This document shows positions 49,879-57,880 of a stretch of 64,000 nucleotides of DNA, one piece after another. Under the pieces are notes generated by a model. It saw only the letters and a list, made by a program, of their open reading frames with translations, searched no databases and had not been told where the DNA came from. This stretch comes from Actinomadura sp. J1-007. Its GTDB lineage: Bacteria > Actinomycetota > Actinomycetes > Streptosporangiales > Streptosporangiaceae. The position numbers and the translations under genes are program-made. The stretch is taken from assembly GCF_009793335.1 (NCBI RefSeq), contig NZ_WING01000001.1, positions 5,394,001 through 5,458,000 on the forward strand, given 5' to 3'. Every line of letters begins with the position of its first letter. The first letter of the stretch is position 1.

Positions 49879-51494
49879 TCAACGGCCGGGCGGGCGCACG
49901 GAGAGGGTGTGCTTGAAGACGTCGCGCGGGTCCCAGCGGGCCTTCACCTGCTGGAGCTTCGGGTAGTTGTCCTTGTAGTAGAGCTGCGACCAGGGCGTCT
50001 GGGAGGTGTTCCACTTCGGGTCGGCGACGTCCACGTCGGCGTAGTTGATGAAGCACCCGTCGGTCTCGTCGTTGGGCACCGGGACCCCGCCGGTGCCGGC
50101 GTAGACGTCCCGGTAGAACTCCCGCATCCAGCCCAGGTGCTTGGCGTCCTCGGCCGGATCGGTCCAGAAGTTCAGGTAGTTGAGCTTGAGGATCGAATCG
50201 CGGTGGGCGAGCGCGGTCGCCGGGGACGGCACGGTGTTGATCTGGCCGCCGTGGGCCATCACCTGCACGATCGCCCCCGGGTGGCCGTAGTCGTCCCGCG
50301 TCAGGTGCTTGTAGAACGTGGCGGCGTGCCGGTCCGAGAAGTTCTTGCGGTGGAAGGCCGACTTGCCCTTGAAGCGGGTCGTGTTGTCGGGCGCGGAGTA
50401 GCCCGGCCACTGCGTCGCCGAATGCAACCACGGCAACCGCCGCCGGTCGAGAACGCGCAGCGAGGTGCCCACTCCCTCGTGGACGGCGGCCAGGTACTCG
50501 TCCAGCAGCCGTTCGGCGTCCGGCAGCCGCGCGTCGATCTGGGTGACCATGGTGCAGACGCCCGACGCCTTGTGGATGAGGTTGAGGTAGGCGAACATCC
50601 GCGCGTACGGCGTGCCGGGCGCGCTGTTGCGCTCGTAGAAGGCGCCGTAGTTCTTCATGATCCTGCCGAACGACGTCTCGTTCAGCTCGGGCCAGCCCCA
50701 GGCCACCGTGCTCACCAGCATCTCGGACGGCGCCTTGGGCAGCAGTTGCGCCGGTTGCGCGCGGGTGGCCCCGGGGGAGCGGAACCAGTACTTGGTCACC
50801 ACGCCGAAGTTGCCGCCGCCGCCCCCGGTGTGCGCCCACCACAGGTCCCGGTTCGGGTCGCCGGCGTCGCGGGTGGCGACGACCGCGCGTGCGGTGCCGT
50901 TCGCGTCCACCACCACGACCTCGACCGCGTACAGGTGGTCCACCGTCGCCCCGTGCCACCGCGACAACTGGCCGACACCGCCGCCGACGACATGCCCGCC
51001 GATGCCGACGGTCGGGCACGCGGAACCGGGGAGCGTGACGCCCCACTGCTTGTCGAGCCCCCGGTACGCGTCGCCGAGCGTCGCCCCGGCTCGACCGCGA
51101 ACGCCCCGCGCTGCCGGTCGTGGTAGACGGCGTTGAGCCGCGACAGGTCGATCACCAGCCGGACGGCGGGGTCGCCGACGAAGTTCTCGTAGCAGTGGCC
51201 GCCGCTGCGGACCGCGACCCTCTTCCCGGTGCGGACGGCCTCCTGGACGCTCGCGACGACCTGGGCCGTGGAGGTGACGACGTGCACCGCGTCCGGGGTG
51301 CCGACCCACCGCTGGTTGGAGCCCCAGACCAGCGTGGGATAGCGAGGGTCGTCCTTGGTCACGACGGCGGGGCCGGACCGCGGCGCGCCGCCCGCGGCGG
51401 CTCCCGCCGCCGCTTCCTGCGGCTGGGCGACCAGGGAGGCCGCGCCGACCGTGGCGGACCCGGCGACGAACTTCCGGCGGGAAAGGCTGCTCAT
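49879..51494 (-). CDS. exported (Tat) BBE-type FAD-linked oxidoreductase 2 (apparent frameshift)
   Basis: The protein of about 538 residues starts at 51494 with a twin-arginine signal (SLSRRKFVAGSATVGAASLVA). The FAD domain follows: His100 in VRSGGHCYENF, and Cys in GSACPTVGIGGHVVGGG, so bicovalent flavin attachment is likely. The C-terminus WDPRDVFKHTLSV is the BBE end. The frame breaks at a CCCC run (51084-51087, G run in the gene). One added G restores FAVEPGATLGDAYRGL. Bicovalent BBE enzymes oxidise sugars, alcohols or polyketide hydroxyls. Unlike the first BBE protein it would act outside the cell, perhaps as a last oxidation step. Confidence 0.85.
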
Positions 51495-51633
51495 GGCGGC
51501 ACGTCCTTTCAATGGCGACGAACGTCTGGGAGGAGGGGGAACGATCGGTTGCGTCGGTTGCATCGGTTGCGGAACGGACGGGCGCCCGATCTGACGACGG
51601 ACGGGACGGGACGGGGCCCGGCCCGGCGACAGG

Positions 51634-53082
51634 TCAGGCGGACGTCTGGCCTGAAGGCTTCGCGGCGACCTCTGCGGATTCGGCGGATTCGGCGGGCTCC
51701 ACAGCGGGCTCGGCGGATTCGGCGGATTCGGTGGGACGGCGGGGGCGGGGGGCGCCGGTGCCGAAGGTGTAGTGCAGGGTCTGGAAGCCCGAGCGGAGGT
51801 CCTCGACCTCGCGGCGGATCCTGTTCACCGGCTCGCGTTCGATCAGGGCCCTGCGCATCAGGCGGGCCACGGCGTCCAGTTCGGCCGCGCCGAATCCGAG
51901 GCGGGTGACTTCGGTCGTGCCGATGCGGATACCGCCGGGTTCGGCGTCCGGGGAGTCGGGGTCGGACGGCAGCAGCATCTTGTTGACCATGATGTTGGCC
52001 TCTTCCAGCGTCCGCGCCACGGCGAGGCCGCCGCCGAGGCTCCGCACGTCGGCCATCACCTGGTGGGTGCGGGTGTAGCCGCGGTTCGCGCAGAGCACCC
52101 TGAACCCCTGGTCGGCGAGGGACCGGGCGAACGACCTGGCGTTGGCGACCGTCCGCCGCATGTAGTCGGCGCCGAACTCCAGCATCTCGGCGGTCGCCAC
52201 GGCCAGGGCGGCGACGCGGTTCATCTGGTGGGACCCGGTGAGCACGGGGAAGATGGCGGTGCTGACCGGTTCGGTGAGGTCCGGATCGTTCCAGGCGATG
52301 ATCCCGCCCTGGGGGCCGCTGAAGGTCTTGCCGCTGGAGCCGGTCAGGATGTCGGCGCCCTCGTCCAGCGGGTTGGGGTGGCAGCCGCCGGCGATCAGCC
52401 CCGCCTGGTGCGCCCCGTCGAAGTACAGCCGCCCTCCCCAGGGGGCGACGGTCTCCTTCAGCTCGCGGACGGGCAGCGGGAACAGGACCATCGTCTGGTT
52501 GAGCGAGACCAGCCGGGGGCGGAGGCGTTCGGCCTCCCGCCGGAACGCGTCGAGGTCGACCTCCAGCTCGTCCAGGTCGAACGGGATGTCCGCCACCCGG
52601 AGCCCGCGCGCTCCGCCGGGCCCGTCCGAACGGCCGCTGGAGTCGCCCCCGGCCGGAGGCGGGACGCTCATCATCAGGTCGCCGGGCCGGGCGAGCGCCG
52701 TGTAGGCGACCATGCAGCCCGCCATCCCGCCGAGCATGCGCTGGTCGGCCCATCCGGCGCCGAACGCCTCCTTGAGCAGTTCCACGCAGAGGGCCTCGAC
52801 CTCGTCGGCGTGGCGCAGCCCGGGGAAGCAGCGGGAGTCCGCGCCGATATGGCCGCCGGACGCCCGGGTGCCGATCTCCGACGACAGCAGCGCGCGGACG
52901 GCCGGGCTCGTCGGGCTCTCCGCGGCGATCAGGTTGACGCACTTCTGGCCGCGCCAGCGCCCGTTCCGGCGCACCAGCTCGTGGACGCGCGCGGCGGCCC
53001 CGGCGCCGCCGTGCTCGTCGAGGAACTCCCGGGCGGCCCGCAGCGCTTCGCGGTCGTGTTCGGTGCCCTTGGTGAACGTCAC
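51634..53082 (-). CDS. SHMT-like PLP enzyme (serine hydroxymethyltransferase/transaldolase family)
   Basis: The 482-residue PLP enzyme has the SHMT fold. Lys252 sits in TGSSGKTFSGPQGG, Asp222 and His225 in DGAHQAGL, and the N-terminal part GQKCVNLIAAESPTSPAV and RALLSSEIGTRASGGHIG. Relatives in secondary metabolism add aldehydes to glycine or other amino acids (threonine transaldolases, alpha-methylserine enzymes). The folate-binding region differs from housekeeping SHMT. It starts with GTG overlapping the LysE stop by four bases. The last 25 residues are an AES-rich tail from repeated DNA. It probably makes a beta-hydroxy or alpha-branched amino acid for the pathway. Confidence 0.82.
   Translation of the reverse strand: MTFTKGTEHDREALRAAREFLDEHGGAGAAARVHELVRRNGRWRGQKCVNLIAAESPTSPAVRALLSSEIGTRASGGHIGADSRCFPGLRHADEVEALCVELLKEAFGAGWADQRMLGGMAGCMVAYTALARPGDLMMSVPPPAGGDSSGRSDGPGGARGLRVADIPFDLDELEVDLDAFRREAERLRPRLVSLNQTMVLFPLPVRELKETVAPWGGRLYFDGAHQAGLIAGGCHPNPLDEGADILTGSSGKTFSGPQGGIIAWNDPDLTEPVSTAIFPVLTGSHQMNRVAALAVATAEMLEFGADYMRRTVANARSFARSLADQGFRVLCANRGYTRTHQVMADVRSLGGGLAVARTLEEANIMVNKMLLPSDPDSPDAEPGGIRIGTTEVTRLGFGAAELDAVARLMRRALIEREPVNRIRREVEDLRSGFQTLHYTFGTGAPRPRRPTESAESAEPAVEPAESAESAEVAAKPSGQTSA
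51672..51740 (-). repeat. ATTCGGCGG-type repeat encoding the SHMT-like tail
   Basis: A nine-base unit (GCGGATTCG) recurs about five times with one interruption. It encodes Glu-Ser-Ala repeats (ESAESAEP, then ESAESAEV) at the C-terminus of the SHMT-like protein. It is probably slippage-derived and dispensable. Confidence 0.6.
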
Positions 53083-53789
53083 GAATGGCCTCCGGTGGCA
53101 GTGAGGGCGGGTCCGACGATGACGACCGTGACGCCGACCAGCACGGCCGCGAACACCCTGTTGGTGACGAGCGCCGCGCGGGGACCGGCGAGGACCCTCC
53201 GGAGCCGGTCGCCCGCGTAGCACCACGCCAGGTCGACGCCGAACTCGATGCTCAGCAGGACCAGCGTCACCACGAGGACGTTCTCGGCGGGGCGGGGGCC
53301 GGTGCGCACGAACTCGGCGACCAGGGCGATCGTCAGCAGATAGATCTTGGGGTTGATGATGTTGAGGACGACGCCGTGGCGGTAGCCGAACGACGCCGCG
53401 GGCGGCGGCGCGGTCGCGCCGGGCTCGGCGCGACCGCCCGCGGGGCCGTCGGGCCCGCCGGTGCCGTCCGCGCCGCCGGGCCCGGCGGCGCTCCCGCCCG
53501 TCAGGGTCCTCTTCCGCACCAGCTGGCAGGCCAGGTAGAGCAGGTAGCAGGCACTGCCGATCTGGAGCGCGAGCAGGGCGCCCGGGGCGCGCACGAGGAA
53601 CACGCCGACCCCCGCGACGGCCAGCGCGAGGCTCACGAGGACCCCGGTGGTCAGCCCGAGGACGTAGGGGACGGAACGGCGGACGCCGAGGTTCGCGCCG
53701 CACGCGGCGAGCGTGATCGTGGCGGGGCCCGGCGTCGCGAGGAGCGTGACGCAGAGCACCGCCAACGTCACGATCCTGTCGGCGCCCAT
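53079..53789 (-). CDS. LysE/RhtB-family amino-acid exporter
   Basis: The 236-residue membrane exporter has about six helices. The N-terminal LysE signature is TPGPATITLAACGANLG, then YVLGLTTGVLVSLALAVAGVG. A glycine/proline-rich loop interrupts the centre, longer than usual, and the text FGYRHGVVLNIINPKIYLLT follows. LysE proteins export basic or modified amino acids, and in beta-ethynylserine-type pathways an exporter accompanies the amino-acid halogenase. It overlaps the SHMT-like start by four bases and ends the row upstream towards the Fe/2OG enzyme. Export of a modified amino acid or relief of intermediate toxicity is inferred. Confidence 0.85.
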   Translation of the reverse strand: MGADRIVTLAVLCVTLLATPGPATITLAACGANLGVRRSVPYVLGLTTGVLVSLALAVAGVGVFLVRAPGALLALQIGSACYLLYLACQLVRKRTLTGGSAAGPGGADGTGGPDGPAGGRAEPGATAPPPAASFGYRHGVVLNIINPKIYLLTIALVAEFVRTGPRPAENVLVVTLVLLSIEFGVDLAWCYAGDRLRRVLAGPRAALVTNRVFAAVLVGVTVVIVGPALTATGGHS

Positions 53790-53858
53790 CCCGCCCCCAC
53801 GGCGCGGACGGGGTCCCCGGCCGGAGCGCGGACCCCGCGCGGTGACGGCCGGCGCGCG

Positions 53859-54623
53859 TCAGTCCTGCGTCGCCTTGGCGGCCGAGACCTCACTGTCCTC
53901 CCACCACCGGTCGTCGCCCTCCTTGCCGGCTTCGAGGTCCTTGCGCGCCGCCCACGTCAGGTTGACGATCACCCGGGTGGCGTCCTCCCGCAGCGGGACC
54001 GTCCGGTGCAGGGTGGTGTCGGTGCGCAGGAAATAAATGTCGCCCGGAACGAACCCGTGGGTCGCGATCAGGTTGTCGCACAGGTACCGGTGGACGCCGG
54101 GATTGGACTTGTCCCAGATCGTGTGCGGCACGCACTGCAACATTCCGCCGACCTCGACGTCCGGGGTCTCCACGATCCAGATGAGCGCGAAGCTGAAGTC
54201 GCCCCAGTGCCAGCCGTGCGTGTCGCCCTTGCGCTCCTGCCGCGTGATGAGGAACTCCTCGTCCTTGGCCGGGCACGGGTACAGCGGCTCGCCCGCGATC
54301 TCACTCAGCGTCTTGAGCAGCGGCTCGGACCGGTAGAGCCGGGTGACGAACTCGCTCTCCTTCGCGATCAGCTCGCTGCGGACGACGCTCATGAAGCGCG
54401 GGGTGTTGCCGGTGGTGCCGAGCACCAGGTCGCGGCGCTCGGCGTGCAGGTCGAGAAGCCGGTTGACCTCGGCCCGCATCGCGGTGCGGACCTCGTCGGT
54501 GACGATTTCGGGAATCTTGATGAAGCCGTCGCGGTGGAAACGGTTGCGCAGGTGCCGCACCTTTTCCGGGGTGAATTGCTCGGCCACGTGTTCGGCCAGG
54601 TTGGGCGCTGACTGCTCGGACAC
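53859..54623 (-). CDS. Fe(II)/2-oxoglutarate enzyme with HxG motif, candidate amino-acid radical halogenase
   Basis: The 254-residue non-haem iron enzyme resembles the BesD-type free-amino-acid halogenase/hydroxylase family along its length: DGFIKIPEIV, the core GDTHGWHWGDFSFALIWI and LRTDTTLHRTVPL. Iron ligands are His139 (in WHWGD) and His206 (in TLHRT), 67 residues apart. At the carboxylate position two residues after His139 stands Gly141, giving HWG instead of HxD. That is the hallmark of halogenases, which bind chloride in place of Asp. An Asp directly follows the Gly. Arg217 in ATRVIVN would hold 2-oxoglutarate. The GTG at 54623 has GAGGAG six bases upstream. Chlorination of a free amino acid is inferred. 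Confidence 0.8.
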   Translation of the reverse strand: MSEQSAPNLAEHVAEQFTPEKVRHLRNRFHRDGFIKIPEIVTDEVRTAMRAEVNRLLDLHAERRDLVLGTTGNTPRFMSVVRSELIAKESEFVTRLYRSEPLLKTLSEIAGEPLYPCPAKDEEFLITRQERKGDTHGWHWGDFSFALIWIVETPDVEVGGMLQCVPHTIWDKSNPGVHRYLCDNLIATHGFVPGDIYFLRTDTTLHRTVPLREDATRVIVNLTWAARKDLEAGKEGDDRWWEDSEVSAAKATQD

Positions 54624-54895
54624 GGCATCTCCTCTTGGTCGGTCGGACACGGGTGGCCGAGCGGTGACCGAACGGGCATCGACAAGCGGCTCGGCTTCGG
54701 GATCCTCGGCCCCTGGCGCACCGGCAATGCCTCCCGCACCGGTTAACGCACCGTCATGACGCGAGCGTAGAGATCAGTCTCCGAAGAAGGCTTCTCGGCG
54801 TTTGCTCTTGAGCCGTGATTCGGGCGTCCGGTACCGGCCCTTCGTGAGGGCCGCTCAGCGCACGGTGACCGTCCCGCGTCGGCCAGATCGGGCGC

Positions 54896-54924
54896 TTGAC
54901 TGTACGGTTTTCTAGCTATCTACT
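54896..54924 (+). promoter_or_regulatory. possible sigma-70 promoter of CMD-AraC gene
   Basis: TTGACT at 54896-54901 is a good -35 box, followed after 15-17 bases by TATCTACT (a poor but acceptable -10). It lies about 70-100 bases before the ATG at 54992, in an AT-rich pocket. The same 370-base region carries the upstream signals of the Fe/2OG gene on the other strand. Confidence 0.35.
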
Positions 54925-54991
54925 GCGATTAATCCCCACTTCGCGCGGAATGCCGGTCTGGAACCATGCAGCGTGCTTCGAAGGAGTCGCG

Positions 54992-56410
54992 ATGGCGCAC
55001 ATCGCCCTGCCGCCCGAACTCCCGCCCGGCACCCTGGGGCTCGCGCAGTACCGCCCCGAGACCGGCCGCCCGCTCACCGAGCTCGTGGAAGCGCTGCTGC
55101 ACGCCCCCGGCGATCTCGGCCGCGCGGACCGCGCGCTGATCGCCGCCTACGTCTCCGTCCTGAACGACAGCAGGTTCTGCGCCTCCACCACCACGGAGGT
55201 GTGCGCCCAGCTGCTGCCCGAGGGGCGTCCCCTGGTCGACAAGATCCTGGCCGATCCCGCCAGCGCCCCGATCTCCTCCAAGCTGAGGGCCCTGCTGGCG
55301 ATCGCCAAGGCCGTCCGGGACAGCGGGCACGCGGTGACCGGCGAGGTCGTCGGCGCGGCGCGGCGCGCCGGGGCGACCGACGTCGAGATCCACGACGCCG
55401 TGCTGATCGCCGCCGTGTTCAGCATGCTCAACCGGTACAACGACGGCCTGGCGGCGGAGCAGCGGAGGGACGCCCCCGCGTGCCGTCCCGCGGCGGGCGG
55501 GCCGCCGTCCCCGCGCCGCGCGCCGGAGGAGACGGCGGAGGCGGAGCGCCTGGCCGAAGCGGCGGGGACCTTGGCCGAGGAGGCGGGGGAGGACCTCTCC
55601 CACGTCGACATCGAGAACGGCCGGGCGTGGACGACCGAATTGCGGAGCACGGCCGTCGCCCGCGCCATCGGCCGGATGAACGAGCGGCTCGACGAGTCGC
55701 ACGAACTGCACGACATCGCGCAGACGGTGTTCATGAGCCCGTTCCATTTCCACCGCATCTTCCGGACGACCTGCGGCACGTCCCCTGGCCGGTTCCTGAC
55801 CGCCCTGCGTATGGCACGCGCCAAACGGCTCCTGATCGAGACCTCGATAACGTCCACCGAGGTCGGTCTCAAAGTCGGATATTCCAGTTTCGGCACCTTC
55901 ACCACAACGTTTACGAAACTCGTCGGCCTGCCTCCGGGGAAATTCAGGGCCTGTGTCCGCCCCATCGCCGACGTGCCGATCCACATCCTGCTCGGCGACC
56001 TGATCAGCGGGGACGGCCACGGCGCGGACGGCGGAATCCGCGGCTGGCTCGAAGCCCGGCCCGACGGGACGAACGGGGTGGCATTGGTGGGGCTTTTCCC
56101 GTCCGGAATACCGCAGGAGCCGGTGGCCTGCGCGGGACTGGCCCCGCCGGGGCCCGTCCATCTGCCGAAGGTGTCGGCCACCGGGGCCGTGACGGCGCTC
56201 GCGGTGAGCGTACGGGCGGACGCGTCGGTCCGGGAGGTCCTGACCGAAAGCCCCAGAGCGGCGTTCTACGTCGGCGCCGCCGAGGACCCCATCGACCTGG
56301 ACCAGGCGGCCGGCGAACGGCCCTTCCGGATCGCCCTGCGCGAACGGCGGCTCACCGACCCGCCGATCCTGCTGGCGTTCCCGTTGCTGCTCAACGCCGC
56401 CCGGACGTGA
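54992..56410 (+). CDS. AraC-family regulator fused to an AhpD/CMD-like N-terminal domain
   Basis: The 472-residue protein has three parts. Residues about 10-160 form a carboxymuconolactone-decarboxylase/AhpD-like helical domain (ALIAAYVSVLNDSRFCASTT, then RALLAIAKAVRDSG). Only Cys63 of the usual CxxC remains, and the His is lost. Residues about 215-325 are the AraC helix-turn-helix pair (ELHDIAQTVFMSPFHFHRIF and STEVGLKVGYSSFGTFTTTF). Residues about 340-472 match the C-terminal domain of the AraC protein at 21424-22350 (VALVGLFPSGIPQEPVACAG, DPPILLAFPLL). The ATG at 54992 follows AAGGAG. The AhpD-like part could sense peroxide or a thiol-reactive metabolite. It closes the cluster on its right side. 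Confidence 0.85.
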   Translation: MAHIALPPELPPGTLGLAQYRPETGRPLTELVEALLHAPGDLGRADRALIAAYVSVLNDSRFCASTTTEVCAQLLPEGRPLVDKILADPASAPISSKLRALLAIAKAVRDSGHAVTGEVVGAARRAGATDVEIHDAVLIAAVFSMLNRYNDGLAAEQRRDAPACRPAAGGPPSPRRAPEETAEAERLAEAAGTLAEEAGEDLSHVDIENGRAWTTELRSTAVARAIGRMNERLDESHELHDIAQTVFMSPFHFHRIFRTTCGTSPGRFLTALRMARAKRLLIETSITSTEVGLKVGYSSFGTFTTTFTKLVGLPPGKFRACVRPIADVPIHILLGDLISGDGHGADGGIRGWLEARPDGTNGVALVGLFPSGIPQEPVACAGLAPPGPVHLPKVSATGAVTALAVSVRADASVREVLTESPRAAFYVGAAEDPIDLDQAAGERPFRIALRERRLTDPPILLAFPLLLNAART

Positions 56411-56413
56411 CCG

Positions 56414-56797
56414 CTACGGCCGGGTGAACAGCGTGGTGCTGTCCACGAAGCAGATCGGATTGCCGAACGGGTCCTTGCCGTAGAAGCTCCGCTCGCCCCA
56501 CGTGCGCGTCTTGATCTCGCCGACCGACAGCCCGCCCGCGGCGTTCACCCGCCCGCACACCGATTCGAGGTCGGAGACGGCGAAGTAGACATGGCCCGGA
56601 TTGGCGCGGAAGGCGCCTCGCGCGTCGCCGTCGGCCACCGCGTCGTAGCACACCAGGATCGTGCCGTCGCAGTCGAAGTAGTGGCGCCCTTCGGAGATGC
56701 GCTCCCCGGCGTCGTCGAACACGTGGCCGTAGAAGGCCGTTGCTCGCTTCATGTCGGACACCGGAACGATGATCCGATACAGCCGCGCGGTGGCCAT
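56414..56797 (-). CDS. single-domain VOC protein
   Basis: The 127-residue VOC protein has YRIIVPVSDMKRATAFYGHV in strand one, then GHVYFAVSDLESVCGRVNA and a last strand FYGKDPFGNPICFVDSTT. It resembles the glyoxalase-like proteins of unknown substrate that are common in actinomycetes. It lacks both tandem-VOC signatures. It is convergent with the CMD-AraC gene (three bases between stops). It may belong to the flank rather than the cluster. Confidence 0.8.
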   Translation of the reverse strand: MATARLYRIIVPVSDMKRATAFYGHVFDDAGERISEGRHYFDCDGTILVCYDAVADGDARGAFRANPGHVYFAVSDLESVCGRVNAAGGLSVGEIKTRTWGERSFYGKDPFGNPICFVDSTTLFTRP

Positions 56798-56906
56798 GAC
56801 CCTTGCGCTCCCACGGTGACCTGGAATGGAACCCGGCCATCCTAGCCGAGCACCGCTCCGGCCTCCGGGCGTTCGCGAGGTGCCGGGTCGGCGGCCGGCG
56901 TGGGCG

Positions 56907-57659
56907 TCATCCTCCGTCGCGGTCCCGCGTCCGCCTCGCGCTCCCGAAGGTCCTGACGTGCTGGCGCCGCTTCTCGTCCTTCACCACGACGCCGAGCCGG
57001 GCCAGTTCATCGCGGAGCTCCCGAACGTCGTCGCCGGAGCCGTCCTTCTCCAGCGCCTCCTGGCGGGCCTTGAGGAGGGCGTTCGCTCCGTCCGGGAGGC
57101 CGGGAAGGTCCGGTACCCAGCGGCGGAAGTCGTCCTTGTACGGGTCCGCGTCCGCCCACGCGTACCCGTGCCGAACGAACGCGTCGGCAACGCGGTCGGT
57201 GTTGAGGTCGTACTCGTGCCGGGCGAGTTCTCCGCCGTCGTGGCCGAGGACGACCAACTGCTTGCCGTCTCGGAGAACGGTGGCGACGGCCTCCCGCGAG
57301 AGCTCTTGCCGACGGCCCTCGCGAACGAGCACGACCGTTTCGTTCGAAAGGCTGATCGCCAACTGCTCATGCTGGGCGATGGCTCCGAGGACGAGGCCCG
57401 CCAGGAAACCGGCGACGGGCAGCACCACATCGGGGAGCGACGCGACCAACTCCGTCGGCTTCTGCATCGGCGTCCAGGACAGCGTCACCAGCCAGTCGGC
57501 CAGCAGACCGACGAGCCAGCCGACGCCCGCCCCCAGCACCGCGAACACGAGGTAGACGCCCGCAGTCCTCCAAGCCGGTTCGCGCAGCTCGGTGAGCTTG
57601 CCACCTTGCGGTTCCCGTTCGGATTCCTTGCGCATGTCCATGCTTCTCTCCTCGCCCAT
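56907..57659 (-). CDS. YqeB-like membrane protein
   Basis: The 250-residue protein has two to three hydrophobic segments in the first half (GVYLVFAVLGAGVGWLVGLL and VLPVAGFLAGLVLGAIAQHE). A soluble C-terminal part of the YqeB type follows: ELSREAVATVLRDGKQLVVLG, then HEYDLNTDRVADAFVRHGY and RELRDELARLGVVVKDEKRRQ. The ATG at 57659 has GGAGG five bases upstream. Its function is unknown. The AT-rich segment near 57770-57800 probably holds its promoter and that of the divergent PPOX gene. Confidence 0.75.
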   Translation of the reverse strand: MGEERSMDMRKESEREPQGGKLTELREPAWRTAGVYLVFAVLGAGVGWLVGLLADWLVTLSWTPMQKPTELVASLPDVVLPVAGFLAGLVLGAIAQHEQLAISLSNETVVLVREGRRQELSREAVATVLRDGKQLVVLGHDGGELARHEYDLNTDRVADAFVRHGYAWADADPYKDDFRRWVPDLPGLPDGANALLKARQEALEKDGSGDDVRELRDELARLGVVVKDEKRRQHVRTFGSARRTRDRDGG

Positions 57660-57880
57660 GTGGTCCTCCACGCCGAGGGTCGCGCTCCACCGCCCGGCGC
57701 CGCGACGGCCTATGGCCCACGTCCCACCGACCAAAGTCGACATCTGGGCGTCCCCGCTCGCGACCACAATCGTCTACAACAAAACTATCTGCTAGTGTTC
57801 CTTTTGTCGGCCTCGCAAGGGGCTGGAACCCGCCGGACCGGTAGGTCTGAGCCGGGGCGACACGGAAGGGATCGAACGAC

